DNA of 64,000 bases from DASXAI01 sp963798445 (GTDB taxonomy: Bacteria; Actinomycetota; Acidimicrobiia; Acidimicrobiales; Ilumatobacteraceae). Numbering within the stretch: the stretch's first letter is position 1; each line of letters starts with the position of its first letter. The translations under genes and the position numbers were made by a program. This document shows positions 24,792-33,098 of this stretch, one piece after another. The notes beneath the pieces are model-generated. The model saw nothing but the letters and a program-made list of their open reading frames with translations, was not told the DNA's origin and ran no database searches. The stretch spans positions 1,116,001-1,180,000 of the forward strand of contig CAWCTH010000003.1 in NCBI GenBank assembly GCA_963798445.1, written 5' to 3'.

Positions 24792-26039
24792 ATGCCTGCA
24801 CCTTGGCCACTGCGCTTCGGCGCCTTCTACGCGCCGTTCCATCCGGTCGGCCAGAACCCGACCCTCGCCCTCGAGTACGACTTGGAGCGCGTCGTCGCCC
24901 TCGACGCCCTCGGCTTCGACGAGGCCTGGTTCGGCGAGCACCACTCGGGCGGCTACGAGCTGATCGCCTGCCCCGAGATCTTCATCGCCGCCGCCGCCGA
25001 GCGCACCCGCCACATCAAGCTGGGCACCGGTGTCGTGTCGCTCCCCTATCACCACCCCTGGATGGTGGCCGACCGCCTCGTGCTCCTCGACCACCTCACG
25101 CGCGGCCGCATGATCTTCGGCGCCGGGCCGGGCGCGCTGCCGAGCGACGCGTACGTCATGGGCATCGACCCGGTGAACCAGCGGCGCATGATGGAGGAGT
25201 CGCTGGAGGCCATCCTCACCTTGCTGCGCAGCGACGAGCCCGTGACGCGCGAGACCGACTGGTTCACGATGCGCGAAGCGCGCCTGCAGACGCGCCCCTA
25301 CACCCAGCCGCACTTCGACGTGGCCGTCGCCGCCATGGTCTCCCCGTCGGGACCGCGCCTCGCCGGCAAGTACGGCGTCTCACTGCTGTCGCTGTCGATG
25401 TCGCTCATCGAAGGCTTCGCCGCGGTGGGCCAGGCGTGGCAGGTCGTCGAGGACATGGCGGCGCGCGAGGGTCGACCCCAACCCGATCGTCAGAGCTGGC
25501 GGGTGCTCGGCATCATGCACCTGGCCGAGACGCGCGACCAGGCGATCGAGGAGTGCACGCACGGGCTGGAGGACTTCGCCAACTACTTCGGGGGCGGTGC
25601 CGGCTTCGTGCCGCTTGCCAACGAGGTCTCCGACGCCCCCAAGACGTCGCGCCAGTTCGTCGAGGAGTACGCCGCGACGGGCAACGTCGTGATCGGCACC
25701 CCCGACGACGCCATCGCCTACATCGAGAACCTCATCGAGCAGTCCGGCGGCTTCGGCACGTTCCTGCTGCTCGGCCACGACTGGGCCGACCACGACGCCA
25801 CCATGCGCTCGTACCGGCTCTTCGCCCGCGAGGTCATCCCCCATTTCACGGGGCAGCTGAAGGCGGCACGAGCCTCCCACGAGTGGGCCATCAGCAAGCG
25901 CGACCACTTGTTCGGGCGGGCCGGCCAGGCGATCCTGGATGCCATCACCACGCATGTCGAAGATCACGCCAACGGCAACGGCGCCGCGCCAGGGGCTGCG
26001 GCGGCGACCGATGTCACCGTGACCGGGGAGGAATCATGA
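24792..26039 (+). CDS. LLM-class flavin (FMN/F420)-dependent oxidoreductase
   Basis: A 415-residue TIM-barrel protein of the luciferase-like family. Signatures are FDEAWFGEHHSGGYE near the N-terminus, HIKLGTGVVSLPYHHPWMVADRLVLLD, and GAGPGALPSDAYVMG. The last ~45 residues are an Ala/Gly-rich tail. The EHH-x-GGYE region and the overall length resemble FMN-dependent terpene monooxygenases such as limonene monooxygenase LimB as well as alkanal monooxygenases, but F420-dependent relatives are common in actinobacteria. AGGGGGACC lies just before the ATG. Its stop overlaps the start of the alcohol dehydrogenase gene (ATGA). Confidence 0.9.
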   Translation: MPAPWPLRFGAFYAPFHPVGQNPTLALEYDLERVVALDALGFDEAWFGEHHSGGYELIACPEIFIAAAAERTRHIKLGTGVVSLPYHHPWMVADRLVLLDHLTRGRMIFGAGPGALPSDAYVMGIDPVNQRRMMEESLEAILTLLRSDEPVTRETDWFTMREARLQTRPYTQPHFDVAVAAMVSPSGPRLAGKYGVSLLSLSMSLIEGFAAVGQAWQVVEDMAAREGRPQPDRQSWRVLGIMHLAETRDQAIEECTHGLEDFANYFGGGAGFVPLANEVSDAPKTSRQFVEEYAATGNVVIGTPDDAIAYIENLIEQSGGFGTFLLLGHDWADHDATMRSYRLFAREVIPHFTGQLKAARASHEWAISKRDHLFGRAGQAILDAITTHVEDHANGNGAAPGAAAATDVTVTGEES

Positions 26040-27076
26040 GAGCAGCCGTGCTGCGTGCCGGCGAGATCGTGGTGCGCGACGACGTGGCCGGTCCGGTGCC
26101 CGGGTTCGGGCAGGTGCTCGTGCAGGTGCGGGCGTGCGGCATCTGCGGGTCCGACCTCCACTTCGCCAAGCACGGCGCGTCCATGCTCGAGCTGACCGCC
26201 GAGATGCGCGGCGTGCCCAACCTCGGCGCCGGCGAGCCGCTCGATCTCAGCCGTGACGTGTTCATGGGCCACGAGTTCACCGGCGAGGTGCTGGAGATCG
26301 GGCCGGAAACCGTGGGCCCGGACCCGGGCACGGTGGTGACCTCGATCCCGATCATGCTCACGACGACCGGCGTCCAGAACCTCGTGTACACCAACGAGCT
26401 GCCCTGCGGTTACGGCGAGCGCATGCTGCTGTCGGCGCCCATGCTGCTGGAGGTGCCGAACGGGCTCGACGCCCGTCACGCCGCCCTCACCGAGCCGATG
26501 GCCGTCGGGCTGCATGCCGTCAACCGCTCGGGCATCGCCGCCGGTGAGGGCGCGCTGGTGCTGGGCTGCGGCCCGGTGGGATTGGCCGTGATCGCCGCGC
26601 TGCGGCTGCGCGGCATCGAGCCCATCGTGGCCAGCGACTACTCGGTCGCCCGGCGCGGCCTGGCCACGGTGATGGGGGCGCACGAGGTCGTCGATCCGTC
26701 GGCGGAGCCGGCCTTCGACGCGTGGGAGCGGGCTGGTGGCGGCCGCCCCGTGGTCGTGTTCGAGGCGATCGGTGTGCCCGGCATCCTGGACGAGGCCCTG
26801 CGGCTGGCACCGGCGGGCGCCCGCATCGTGGTGGTGGGCGTGTGCATGGGGCACGACACGATCACGCCGATGTACGGCATCAGCAAGGAGCTGAGCCTCC
26901 AGTTCGTGCTGGGCTACGACCCGATGGAGTTCGAGGCCAGCCTGCGCTCCATCGCCGAGGGCGAGCTGGACGTGACCCCGCTCATCACGGGCGAGGTCGG
27001 TCTGGACGGCGTGCCGGACGCGTTCGCGCAGCTGGCCCACCCCGACCGCCACTGCAAGATCCTCGTGGTGCCGTAA
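26036..27076 (+). CDS. Zinc-dependent medium-chain alcohol dehydrogenase
   Basis: A 346-residue protein from ATG 26036, overlapping the previous stop. Catalytic zinc ligands are in RACGICGSDLHF (Cys) and VFMGHEFTGEV (His-Glu). The nucleotide fold is ALVLGCGPVGLAVIAALRLRG with an Asp after the next strand (ASDYS), favouring NAD. The four-Cys structural-zinc loop is absent, as in several MDR subfamilies. It would oxidise the diol or alcohol made by the upstream enzymes. It is the last gene of the operon; a 93-base repeat array begins 12 bases after its stop. Confidence 0.9.
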   Translation: MRAAVLRAGEIVVRDDVAGPVPGFGQVLVQVRACGICGSDLHFAKHGASMLELTAEMRGVPNLGAGEPLDLSRDVFMGHEFTGEVLEIGPETVGPDPGTVVTSIPIMLTTTGVQNLVYTNELPCGYGERMLLSAPMLLEVPNGLDARHAALTEPMAVGLHAVNRSGIAAGEGALVLGCGPVGLAVIAALRLRGIEPIVASDYSVARRGLATVMGAHEVVDPSAEPAFDAWERAGGGRPVVVFEAIGVPGILDEALRLAPAGARIVVVGVCMGHDTITPMYGISKELSLQFVLGYDPMEFEASLRSIAEGELDVTPLITGEVGLDGVPDAFAQLAHPDRHCKILVVP

Positions 27077-27087
27077 CTCTTTGCCGG

Positions 27088-27484
27088 CCTCCGACCGGCC
27101 TCGCTGACGCTCGGACAATCGGTGCTCACTCGACACGATGCCGCACTGCGGCATCAGCGGGCCGCGGACGGCCCGCACAACCTCCGACCGGCCTCGCTGA
27201 CGCTCGGACAATCGGTGCTCACTCGACACGATGCCGCACTGCGGCATCAGCGGGCCGCGGACGGCCCGCACACCTCCGACCGGCCTCGCTACCGCTCGGA
27301 CAATCGGTGCTCACTCGACACGATGCCGCACTGCGGCATCAGCGGGCCGCGGACGGCCCGCACAACCTCCGACCGGCCTCGCTGACGCTCGGACAATCGG
27401 TGCTCACTCGACACGATGCCGCACTGCGGCATCAGCGGGCCGCGGACGGCCCGCACAACCTCCGACCGGCCTCGCTGACGCTCG
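27088..27484. repeat. Tandem array of a 93-base hairpin unit (four copies plus a partial)
   Basis: Units start at 27088, 27181, 27273 and 27366, with a 26-base partial unit at 27459-27484. Copies are nearly identical: unit 2 lacks one base at its end and unit 3 has two substitutions. Each unit carries two perfect hairpins: GATGCCGC-ACT-GCGGCATC (27137-27155 in unit 1) and CGGGCCG-CGGA-CGGCCCG. Units are contiguous with no spacers, so it is not CRISPR. A diverged solo copy lies at 58209-58287. The rest of the 767-base gap (27077-27843) holds no convincing gene apart from the element at 27652. The array starts 12 bases after the alcohol dehydrogenase stop. Confidence 0.92.
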
Positions 27485-27651
27485 CCGAACGCGTAGGACC
27501 CCTCGCCCGGCCCGCTCGTTGGTGGCGGGCGATGCCCCGTGGCGGGCGACGCGGGCAGTTTGGTCCTCCTTGCGCGACCGTTCGTGGCGCCGTGCTCGCT
27601 CAGTGAGCGCTCGTTGCCCGGAACCCACGCTGGGCGAGCATTCCTGCCCCG

Positions 27652-27755
27652 GTTCTCGGTGCATCTGTGCTTCTCGGTGCGTAACTGCCTCACATGTGCT
27701 ACTGAAGCGCGACAGGAACGAGCCACGGCCGTCTCCGCCGACCACGCGCCGTGAC
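27652..27755. repeat. Dispersed ~100-base intergenic element, copy 1
   Basis: It starts with TTCTCGGTGCATCT and repeats TTCTCGGTGC 18 bases later. It lines up end to end with 55741-55843: the first ~30 bases are almost identical, the rest diverged but of equal length, both closing at CCGTGACGA. Neither copy lies in a clear gene. Confidence 0.7.
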
Positions 27756-27843
27756 GACAATCGTCCGAGGCGACCCGATCGACGGCTGGCGCTCGACACG
27801 GGCGGGCCGCGAAACCCGCGTTGGCCGGCGTCGACGCCCTGAC

Positions 27844-28194
27844 ATGCTCGGCGTGATGGACGCGCTGAACCGGCCGAGCGACGGTGAGCTCTGCGGCTAC
27901 GTCGACGAGCGCGACGGGCGGTGGTACGCCCTGACCCTGTTCGGCGCCGTACTCGGCCGTCATGACCGACGAGCGAGCGCAGTCGATCACGTGCTCAACG
28001 AGGGGCTGTCGTCGCTCGCCGAGCGCTGGACCCTGCGCCACGGCGAGAGCGGCGCCGAAGAAGTGGTGTGCATCCAGGAAGTGAACCGCGGCGCCGTCAC
28101 CGTGGCGCGGGGCTACTACTCCTTGCCCGGTGTGCCGACCCTGACGATCACGAGCGACCAGATCACCTCGGGTGAGTGGGAGCTGCATCTCTAG
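27844..28194 (+). CDS. Hypothetical protein, 116 residues
   Basis: I do not recognise this protein. From ATG 27844 it reads MLGVMDALNRPSDGELCGYVDERDGRWYAL; ATG 27856 and a GTG at 27751 (inside the repeat element) are alternatives. It looks like a small soluble alpha+beta protein (WYALTLFGAVLGRH, AVTVARGYYSLPG) with no signal peptide or membrane segment. It ends 45 bases before the SDR gene on the same strand. Codon use is like that of neighbouring genes, supporting a real gene. Confidence 0.6.
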   Translation: MLGVMDALNRPSDGELCGYVDERDGRWYALTLFGAVLGRHDRRASAVDHVLNEGLSSLAERWTLRHGESGAEEVVCIQEVNRGAVTVARGYYSLPGVPTLTITSDQITSGEWELHL

Positions 28195-28239
28195 CGACGG
28201 TTGGGGGGCTGGGCGACGGGGCTGCGTAGTGTGCCGGCG

Positions 28240-29100
28240 ATGGGCAGCCAACTCGTTGATCGGGTCGCCGTCATCACTGGTGGAGCGAGCGGCATCGGCC
28301 GGGCGACCGTGCTGCGCTTCCTCGCCGAAGGCGCCAGCGTGGTCGTGGGTGATCTCAACGCGGAGGTGGGCCAGCAGCTGGTGGCCGACGCCGCCGAGCC
28401 CGACCGGCTCACCTTCATCCGCACCGACGTGGCCGAAGAGCACGACGTCGAGGCCTTGATCGGCGCGGCCACGGAGCGCTACGGGCGCCTCGATGTCGTG
28501 TTCAACAACGCCGGCAGCGGCGGCGCCTTCGGGCCCCTCACCGAGATCGACGTGGAGCACTGGGACCGCACCTTCGCCGTGCTCACCCGCAGCGTGTTCC
28601 TGGGCATCAAGCACGCCGCCCGGGCCATGATCGCCCAGGGCGACGGCGGCAGCATCGTCAACACCGCGTCGATCGCCGGCCTGGTGGGCGGCAGCGGCCC
28701 GCAGGCCTACTCGGCGGCCAAGGCGGCCGTCATCAACCTCACGCTGAACGCCGCCACCGAACTGGCGCCGCACCGCATCCGGGTCAACGCCATCTGCCCG
28801 GGCGTGATCTTCACCCCGCTGGCCGCCGGCGCCAACCGCGAGCAGCTGGCCGAGCTGGTCGAGGTCCTGCAGCCGTGGCCGGACCAGGGCGTGGGCGACG
28901 ACATCGCCGGTGCCGTGCTGTGGCTGGCCGGCCCCGACTCCGGCTTCGTCACGGGCGAGGCGATCCGCGTCGACGGTGGGCTGCTGGCCGCCGGCACCCG
29001 GATGAACTCCGGCGTGGACCCCCACCGCTCGTGGGAGCGCTACACCGGCTTCGCGCCGGGCACCACCGGCGAGGCGCCCCAGAAGCGCCGCCTCGGCTGA
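28240..29100 (+). CDS. Short-chain dehydrogenase/reductase
   Basis: A 286-residue classical SDR from ATG 28240. It has the TGGASGIG cofactor loop, Asp in VVGDLN (favouring NAD), NNAG, the catalytic Ser in NTASIAG, YSAAK (Tyr/Lys) and the closing CPGVIFTPL. The C-terminus carries a ~25-residue extension (HRSWERYTGFAPG...). The substrate is not evident. It converges with the SDR at 29104-30005, three bases apart. Neighbouring genes for another SDR and an acyl-CoA ligase suggest lipid, steroid or terpenoid metabolism. Confidence 0.92.
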   Translation: MGSQLVDRVAVITGGASGIGRATVLRFLAEGASVVVGDLNAEVGQQLVADAAEPDRLTFIRTDVAEEHDVEALIGAATERYGRLDVVFNNAGSGGAFGPLTEIDVEHWDRTFAVLTRSVFLGIKHAARAMIAQGDGGSIVNTASIAGLVGGSGPQAYSAAKAAVINLTLNAATELAPHRIRVNAICPGVIFTPLAAGANREQLAELVEVLQPWPDQGVGDDIAGAVLWLAGPDSGFVTGEAIRVDGGLLAAGTRMNSGVDPHRSWERYTGFAPGTTGEAPQKRRLG

Positions 29101-29103
29101 CGA

Positions 29104-30005
29104 CTACGACTGCTTCGTGGCGATGGCCATGAGCTTGCCGGCGTCGGCCACGCTGGCCGGGACGCTGTAGCCCGTCTCGTCCATGATGGTCTCGACGTTG
29201 GCCACGATGTCCTCGATCGTCAGCGCGCTGTTCACGTAGCCCGTCGTCTCGGCCACGAACACCCGCGCCACCCGCCCGGAACCGACCTGGAACACCTCGC
29301 CGGTCACCGGACAGTCCTCGTGGCACAGCCAGGCCACCACCGGCGAGACCAGGTCCGGCCGCAGGCGACCGGCGGCCTCGCCGGCGATGAGGTTCTCGGT
29401 CATGCGGGTGAAGGCGTTCGGCGCCACGGCGTTGGCCTTGATGTTGAACCGGGCGCCCTCGGTGGCGATCGTGCGGGCCATGCCCACCAGACCCATCTTG
29501 GCCGTCGAGTAGTTCACCTGCCCGAAGTTGCCGTACAGACCGGCCGACGACGACGTGGTGACGACGCGGCCATAGCCCTGCTCGCGCATCCGCACGAAGG
29601 CGGGCTGCGTCACGAAGAACGCGCCGCGGATGTGCACGTCCATGACGTGGTCGAACATCTCCGGGGTCATGTTGTGGAAGGCCTTGTCGCGCAGGATGCC
29701 GGCGTTGTTCACCACGATGTCGACCCGGCCGAACTCGTCCACGGCGTGAGCGACGATGGCCTGGCCACCCTCGGGTGAGGCCACCGACGTGCCGTCGGCC
29801 ACGGCGATGCCACCGGCGGCGCGGATCTCCGCGGCCACGTCCTCGGCCACGTCGCTGCTGGCACCCTCGCCGTTCACCGACGCCCCGTCGTCGTTCACCA
29901 CGACCTGCGCCCCGCGCGCCCCAGCAACAGGGCGTGCGCCCGCCCGAGCCCGCGGCCTGCGCCGGTCACGATGGCCACCCGTTCGTCGAACCGCAGCTCG
30001 TCCAC
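29104..30005 (-). pseudogene. SDR (17-beta-HSD4-like) interrupted by a one-base deletion
   Basis: The gene begins at GTG 30005 (VDELRFDERVAIVTGAGRGLG) and reads correctly through HALLLG. It then needs one extra base within the C4 run at 29919-29922 to continue as ARGAQVVVNDDGASVNGEG to the stop at 29104. The 902-base span is one short of 301 codons. The restored 300-residue product has TGAGRGLG, NNAG, SSSAG, YSTAK and a ~60-residue C-terminal tail. It resembles the (3R)-hydroxyacyl-CoA dehydrogenase class of SDRs (VVVNDxG region). All catalytic residues survive, so a homopolymer sequencing error is as likely as inactivation. Confidence 0.8.
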
Positions 30006-30088
30006 ACCCAACCCCCTTGTCGTGCGTCGACCCCACTCGCCAGCGCGTGGGATTCCTTAGCACGAAGTAGGGGGTTACATTCCAGCCC

Positions 30089-31081
30089 ATGCGGGTCGTC
30101 GTGCTGGGAGCTGGGTCGTGGGGCACCACCGTGGCGTCACTCGTGGCGGGTCGTGACCCGACCGTGTTGTGGGCCCGCCACGCGGAGGTGGCCGACGAGA
30201 TCAACCAGAACAGCACCAACTCCCGGTACCTGCCCGGCTGCGCGCTGCCGTCGGGGCTGGAGGCCACGGCCGATCTGGAGAAGGCGGTCGCCCAGGCCGA
30301 GCTGCTCATCGTCGGGGTGCCGTCGCACGGCTTCCGGGCCACGCTCGAGGCGGCCAAGCCCCACATCCACCCGTGGATACCCGTGGTGAGCCTGAGCAAG
30401 GGCCTGGAGCAAGGCTCGCTGCTACGCATGACCGAGGTGATCAAGGACGTGCTCCCGGGGCATCCCGCGGCCACGCTGACCGGCCCGAACATCGCCAAGG
30501 AGATCATGAACGGTCAGGCCGCGGCCAGCGTCATCGCCACCGAGGACATGGCCGTGGCCGAGGCGTTGCAGCGGGTGCTTCGGCGCGGCCTGCTGCGCAT
30601 CTACACCAACGACGACGTGATCGGTTGCGAGCTGGGTGGCGCGTTGAAGAACGTCGTGGCCATCGCCTGTGGACTGGCCCAGGGCCTGTCGGTGGGGGAC
30701 AACACCCGAGCGGCAGTGATGACCCGGGGCCTGGCCGAGCTGACCCGCCTCGGGGTGGCGCTGGGCGGTCAGCCCGCCACCTTTGCCGGCCTCGCCGGCA
30801 TGGGGGACCTCGTCGCTACGTGCATCAGCCCGTACAGCCGCAACCGTCGCGTCGGTGAGGAACTAGGCGCCGGACGCCCGCTGGGGGAGATCCTGGCCGG
30901 CATGACGATGGTGGCCGAGGGTGTGAAGACGGCGGCCACCGTCGAGGAGCTGTCCTCCCGGCACGGCGTGGAGATGCCGGTCTGCCACACGATCTACCGG
31001 GTGGTGCACGGCGACATGTCGGCGGCCGACGCCTACCGGGGCCTGCGCACGCCCGCCCGCCGGGAGTCCGACCCCGGCTGA
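30089..31081 (+). CDS. gpsA: NAD(P)H-dependent glycerol-3-phosphate dehydrogenase
   Basis: A 330-residue cytosolic enzyme that reduces dihydroxyacetone phosphate to sn-glycerol 3-phosphate for phospholipid synthesis. It opens with VVVLGAGSWGTTVA (cofactor fold). VSLSKGLE, LTGPNIAKEI, ELGGALKNVVAIACG (catalytic Lys) and NTRAAVMTRGLAEL are family hallmarks. Length is normal. It is divergent from the frameshifted SDR and convergent with the acyl-CoA ligase, 13 bases apart. Confidence 0.96.
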   Translation: MRVVVLGAGSWGTTVASLVAGRDPTVLWARHAEVADEINQNSTNSRYLPGCALPSGLEATADLEKAVAQAELLIVGVPSHGFRATLEAAKPHIHPWIPVVSLSKGLEQGSLLRMTEVIKDVLPGHPAATLTGPNIAKEIMNGQAAASVIATEDMAVAEALQRVLRRGLLRIYTNDDVIGCELGGALKNVVAIACGLAQGLSVGDNTRAAVMTRGLAELTRLGVALGGQPATFAGLAGMGDLVATCISPYSRNRRVGEELGAGRPLGEILAGMTMVAEGVKTAATVEELSSRHGVEMPVCHTIYRVVHGDMSAADAYRGLRTPARRESDPG

Positions 31082-31094
31082 CTCGCAACGACGG

Positions 31095-32606
31095 TCAGGC
31101 GTCGTGCTCCTTGGCTATGGTGCCCAGCTCCTCCTGGAGCGTTCGGCGTAGCAGCTTGCCCGTCGGGGTGTACGGCAACTCGACGCGGATGTCGATGATG
31201 ACCGGGGTACGCGACGAGCGCAGCCGCTCCCGCACCCATCCCTGCAGCTCGGCCACGCTGACGACTTTGCCCTCGTGCAGCACCACGGCGGCGGCCACGA
31301 CCTCTCCCCACTCGTCGTCGGGCACGCCGGTCACCCCGGCGTCGGCCACCGCCGGATGGTCGAGCAGGACATCTTCGATCTCGCCCGGCGACATGTTCTC
31401 GCCGCCGCGCACGATCACGTCGTCGATGCGCCCTTCCACGAACAGGAAGCCGCCCTCGTCGAGGTGACCGCCGTCGCGCGTCGGGAACCAGCCGTCGGTG
31501 GTGAGGGCGCTGCGGCCCAGGTACTCGCCCGCGACCTGCTCGCCGCGCACGTGGATCTCGCCCGACTCGCCCACCGGGACCGGGTTGCCCTCCGGGTCGC
31601 GGATCTCGAGCTCCAGCGTGGGCAAGGGCTGGCCGACCGACCCCAAGCGGGCCCGCACGGCCGGATCGTCGCTGGCGTAGGCATCGCGGTGGTCGTCGGG
31701 GCCGAGGACCGCCACCGTGGAACTGGTCTCGGTGAGGCCGTAGGCGTTGACGAAGTTGACGTTGGGCAGCAGGGTCATGGCCCGCTCGATGACCGGCGCC
31801 GGCATGCGCCCCCCGCCGTAGGAGATGTGGGCGAGGGCGGCCGGGGCCGAGCCGTGCGCCTCGATGGCGTCGAGGATGCGCCCGAGCATGGTGGGCACCA
31901 CCATGGCGTGGGTGATGCCTTCGTCGGCCACGACGCGGACCCATTCGGCGGCGTCGAACTGCGGCAGGTACACGATGCGGCGGCCGGTGAAGATGCCGGA
32001 CAGGATGGCCGCCACGCCGGCGATGTGGTACGGCGGCACGCTGACCAGCGCGGCGTCGTCCTCGTCGGCCCCCATGAACTCGACGGTGCTGAGCACGTAC
32101 GACGTGAGGTGGCGGTGCCGCAGGAGGGCCGCCTTGGGCTCACCCGTGGTGCCGCTGGTGAAGAGCCAGATGGCGACGTCGTCGGGGTCGGTCACCGCGG
32201 CGTCGGGGTCGGGCTCGGCGGCGGCCACCTGCGCGTCGAAGTCGGTGCGCCCTACCACCGTCACGCCGTCGATGCCGGTGATGCGGCTGACCTCGACGTC
32301 GTCGGCCACCACCAGCGCCGGCGCCAGGCGGGCCAGCACGGCCCGGAGACGATCGTCGGCCAGGCGGTAGTTGACCGGCGCGAACGGCATCCCGGCGATC
32401 CCGCTGCCGAACAGCACCTCCGGGAGCGTCACCGAGTTGACGTCGACGAAGCCGACGCGCTCGGCGCCCGACGCCGTCAGCACGGCGGCCGTGCGCCGGG
32501 CCCGGTCGAGCAGCTCCTCGTAGGAGACCCCCTCGGCACGGCTGCCGACCGCGAGGCGGTCACCCATGGCCTCCGACGCCATCTCCAACAACATCGCGAT
32601 GTTCAC
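31095..32606 (-). CDS. AMP-dependent acyl-CoA synthetase/ligase
   Basis: A 503-residue protein from GTG 32606 (VNIAMLLEMAS). ANL-superfamily motifs are in order: IWLFTSGTTGEPKAAL (AMP-binding P-loop), NAYGLTETSST, GWFPTRDGG (domain hinge Asp), and PTGKLLRR with the catalytic Lys near the C-terminus. It would activate a carboxylic acid with ATP and load CoA. Chain specificity cannot be read. Its length and position near SDRs fit fatty-acid or terpenoid/steroid side-chain degradation. Confidence 0.93.
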   Translation of the reverse strand: MNIAMLLEMASEAMGDRLAVGSRAEGVSYEELLDRARRTAAVLTASGAERVGFVDVNSVTLPEVLFGSGIAGMPFAPVNYRLADDRLRAVLARLAPALVVADDVEVSRITGIDGVTVVGRTDFDAQVAAAEPDPDAAVTDPDDVAIWLFTSGTTGEPKAALLRHRHLTSYVLSTVEFMGADEDDAALVSVPPYHIAGVAAILSGIFTGRRIVYLPQFDAAEWVRVVADEGITHAMVVPTMLGRILDAIEAHGSAPAALAHISYGGGRMPAPVIERAMTLLPNVNFVNAYGLTETSSTVAVLGPDDHRDAYASDDPAVRARLGSVGQPLPTLELEIRDPEGNPVPVGESGEIHVRGEQVAGEYLGRSALTTDGWFPTRDGGHLDEGGFLFVEGRIDDVIVRGGENMSPGEIEDVLLDHPAVADAGVTGVPDDEWGEVVAAAVVLHEGKVVSVAELQGWVRERLRSSRTPVIIDIRVELPYTPTGKLLRRTLQEELGTIAKEHDA

Positions 32607-32723
32607 GCGCCCACGTCTAGCACCTGGCACCGGGGGTCGAAAACGCCGGGGCGGCGCCCGTGCGCGAGGCTGTGCGACCGTGCTCGCCCGCCGTCGCATC
32701 GCCGCCCGATCATCCACGCCCCG

Positions 32724-33059
32724 ATGACGTCGGTGTGGCTCGTGAGCGACGGGCGCGTGCTGGCGTCGGCCGAGGTCGCGGCGACGAGGGCCGAGCGCCG
32801 GCGAGGGCTGCTCGGGCGCGACGGCCTCGATGGCGCCCTCCTGCTCCAGCGGACCCGGTGGGTGCACACGATCGGGATGCGCTTCCCGATCGACATCGCC
32901 TACCTCGATGCCGACGGCAACGTCCTCAAGACGGTGCGGATGGGCCGCCACCGCGTCGGCATGCCCGTGCCGAAGGCCAAGTCGGTGGTGGAGGCCGAGG
33001 CCGGCGCCTTCGGCCGGTGGGGCCTGCACGTGGGCGACACCGTCGAAGTCCGGGCGTGA
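32724..33059 (+). CDS. DUF192 family protein
   Basis: A 111-residue protein from ATG 32724. Family signatures are ERRRGLLGRDGLDGALLL, TRWVHTIGMRFPIDIAYLDADG and VVEAEAGAFGRWGLHVGDTVEV. The DUF192 fold is a small beta-rich domain of unknown role, often secreted in other phyla; here there is no signal peptide. It precedes rsmI by 31 bases and may be co-transcribed. Confidence 0.9.
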   Translation: MTSVWLVSDGRVLASAEVAATRAERRRGLLGRDGLDGALLLQRTRWVHTIGMRFPIDIAYLDADGNVLKTVRMGRHRVGMPVPKAKSVVEAEAGAFGRWGLHVGDTVEVRA

Positions 33060-33098
33060 CCGTGACGCCGACCACCGTGACGCCACCACCGTGACGCC
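33060..33098 (+). repeat. Three short direct repeats before rsmI
   Basis: CCGTGACGCC occurs at 33060, 33075 and 33089, with spacings of 15 and 14 bases. Each contains a GTG. Only the third GTG (33091) is in the rsmI frame, so slippage here would change the available starts. Confidence 0.6.

Noticed and set aside
27088..27484. CRISPR array
   Set aside because: Units are contiguous without spacers, and no cas genes are nearby.
27122..27842. Several open frames through the repeat array
   Set aside because: They only translate the 93-base repeats (recurring RHDAALRHQRAADG) and have no homology or start context.
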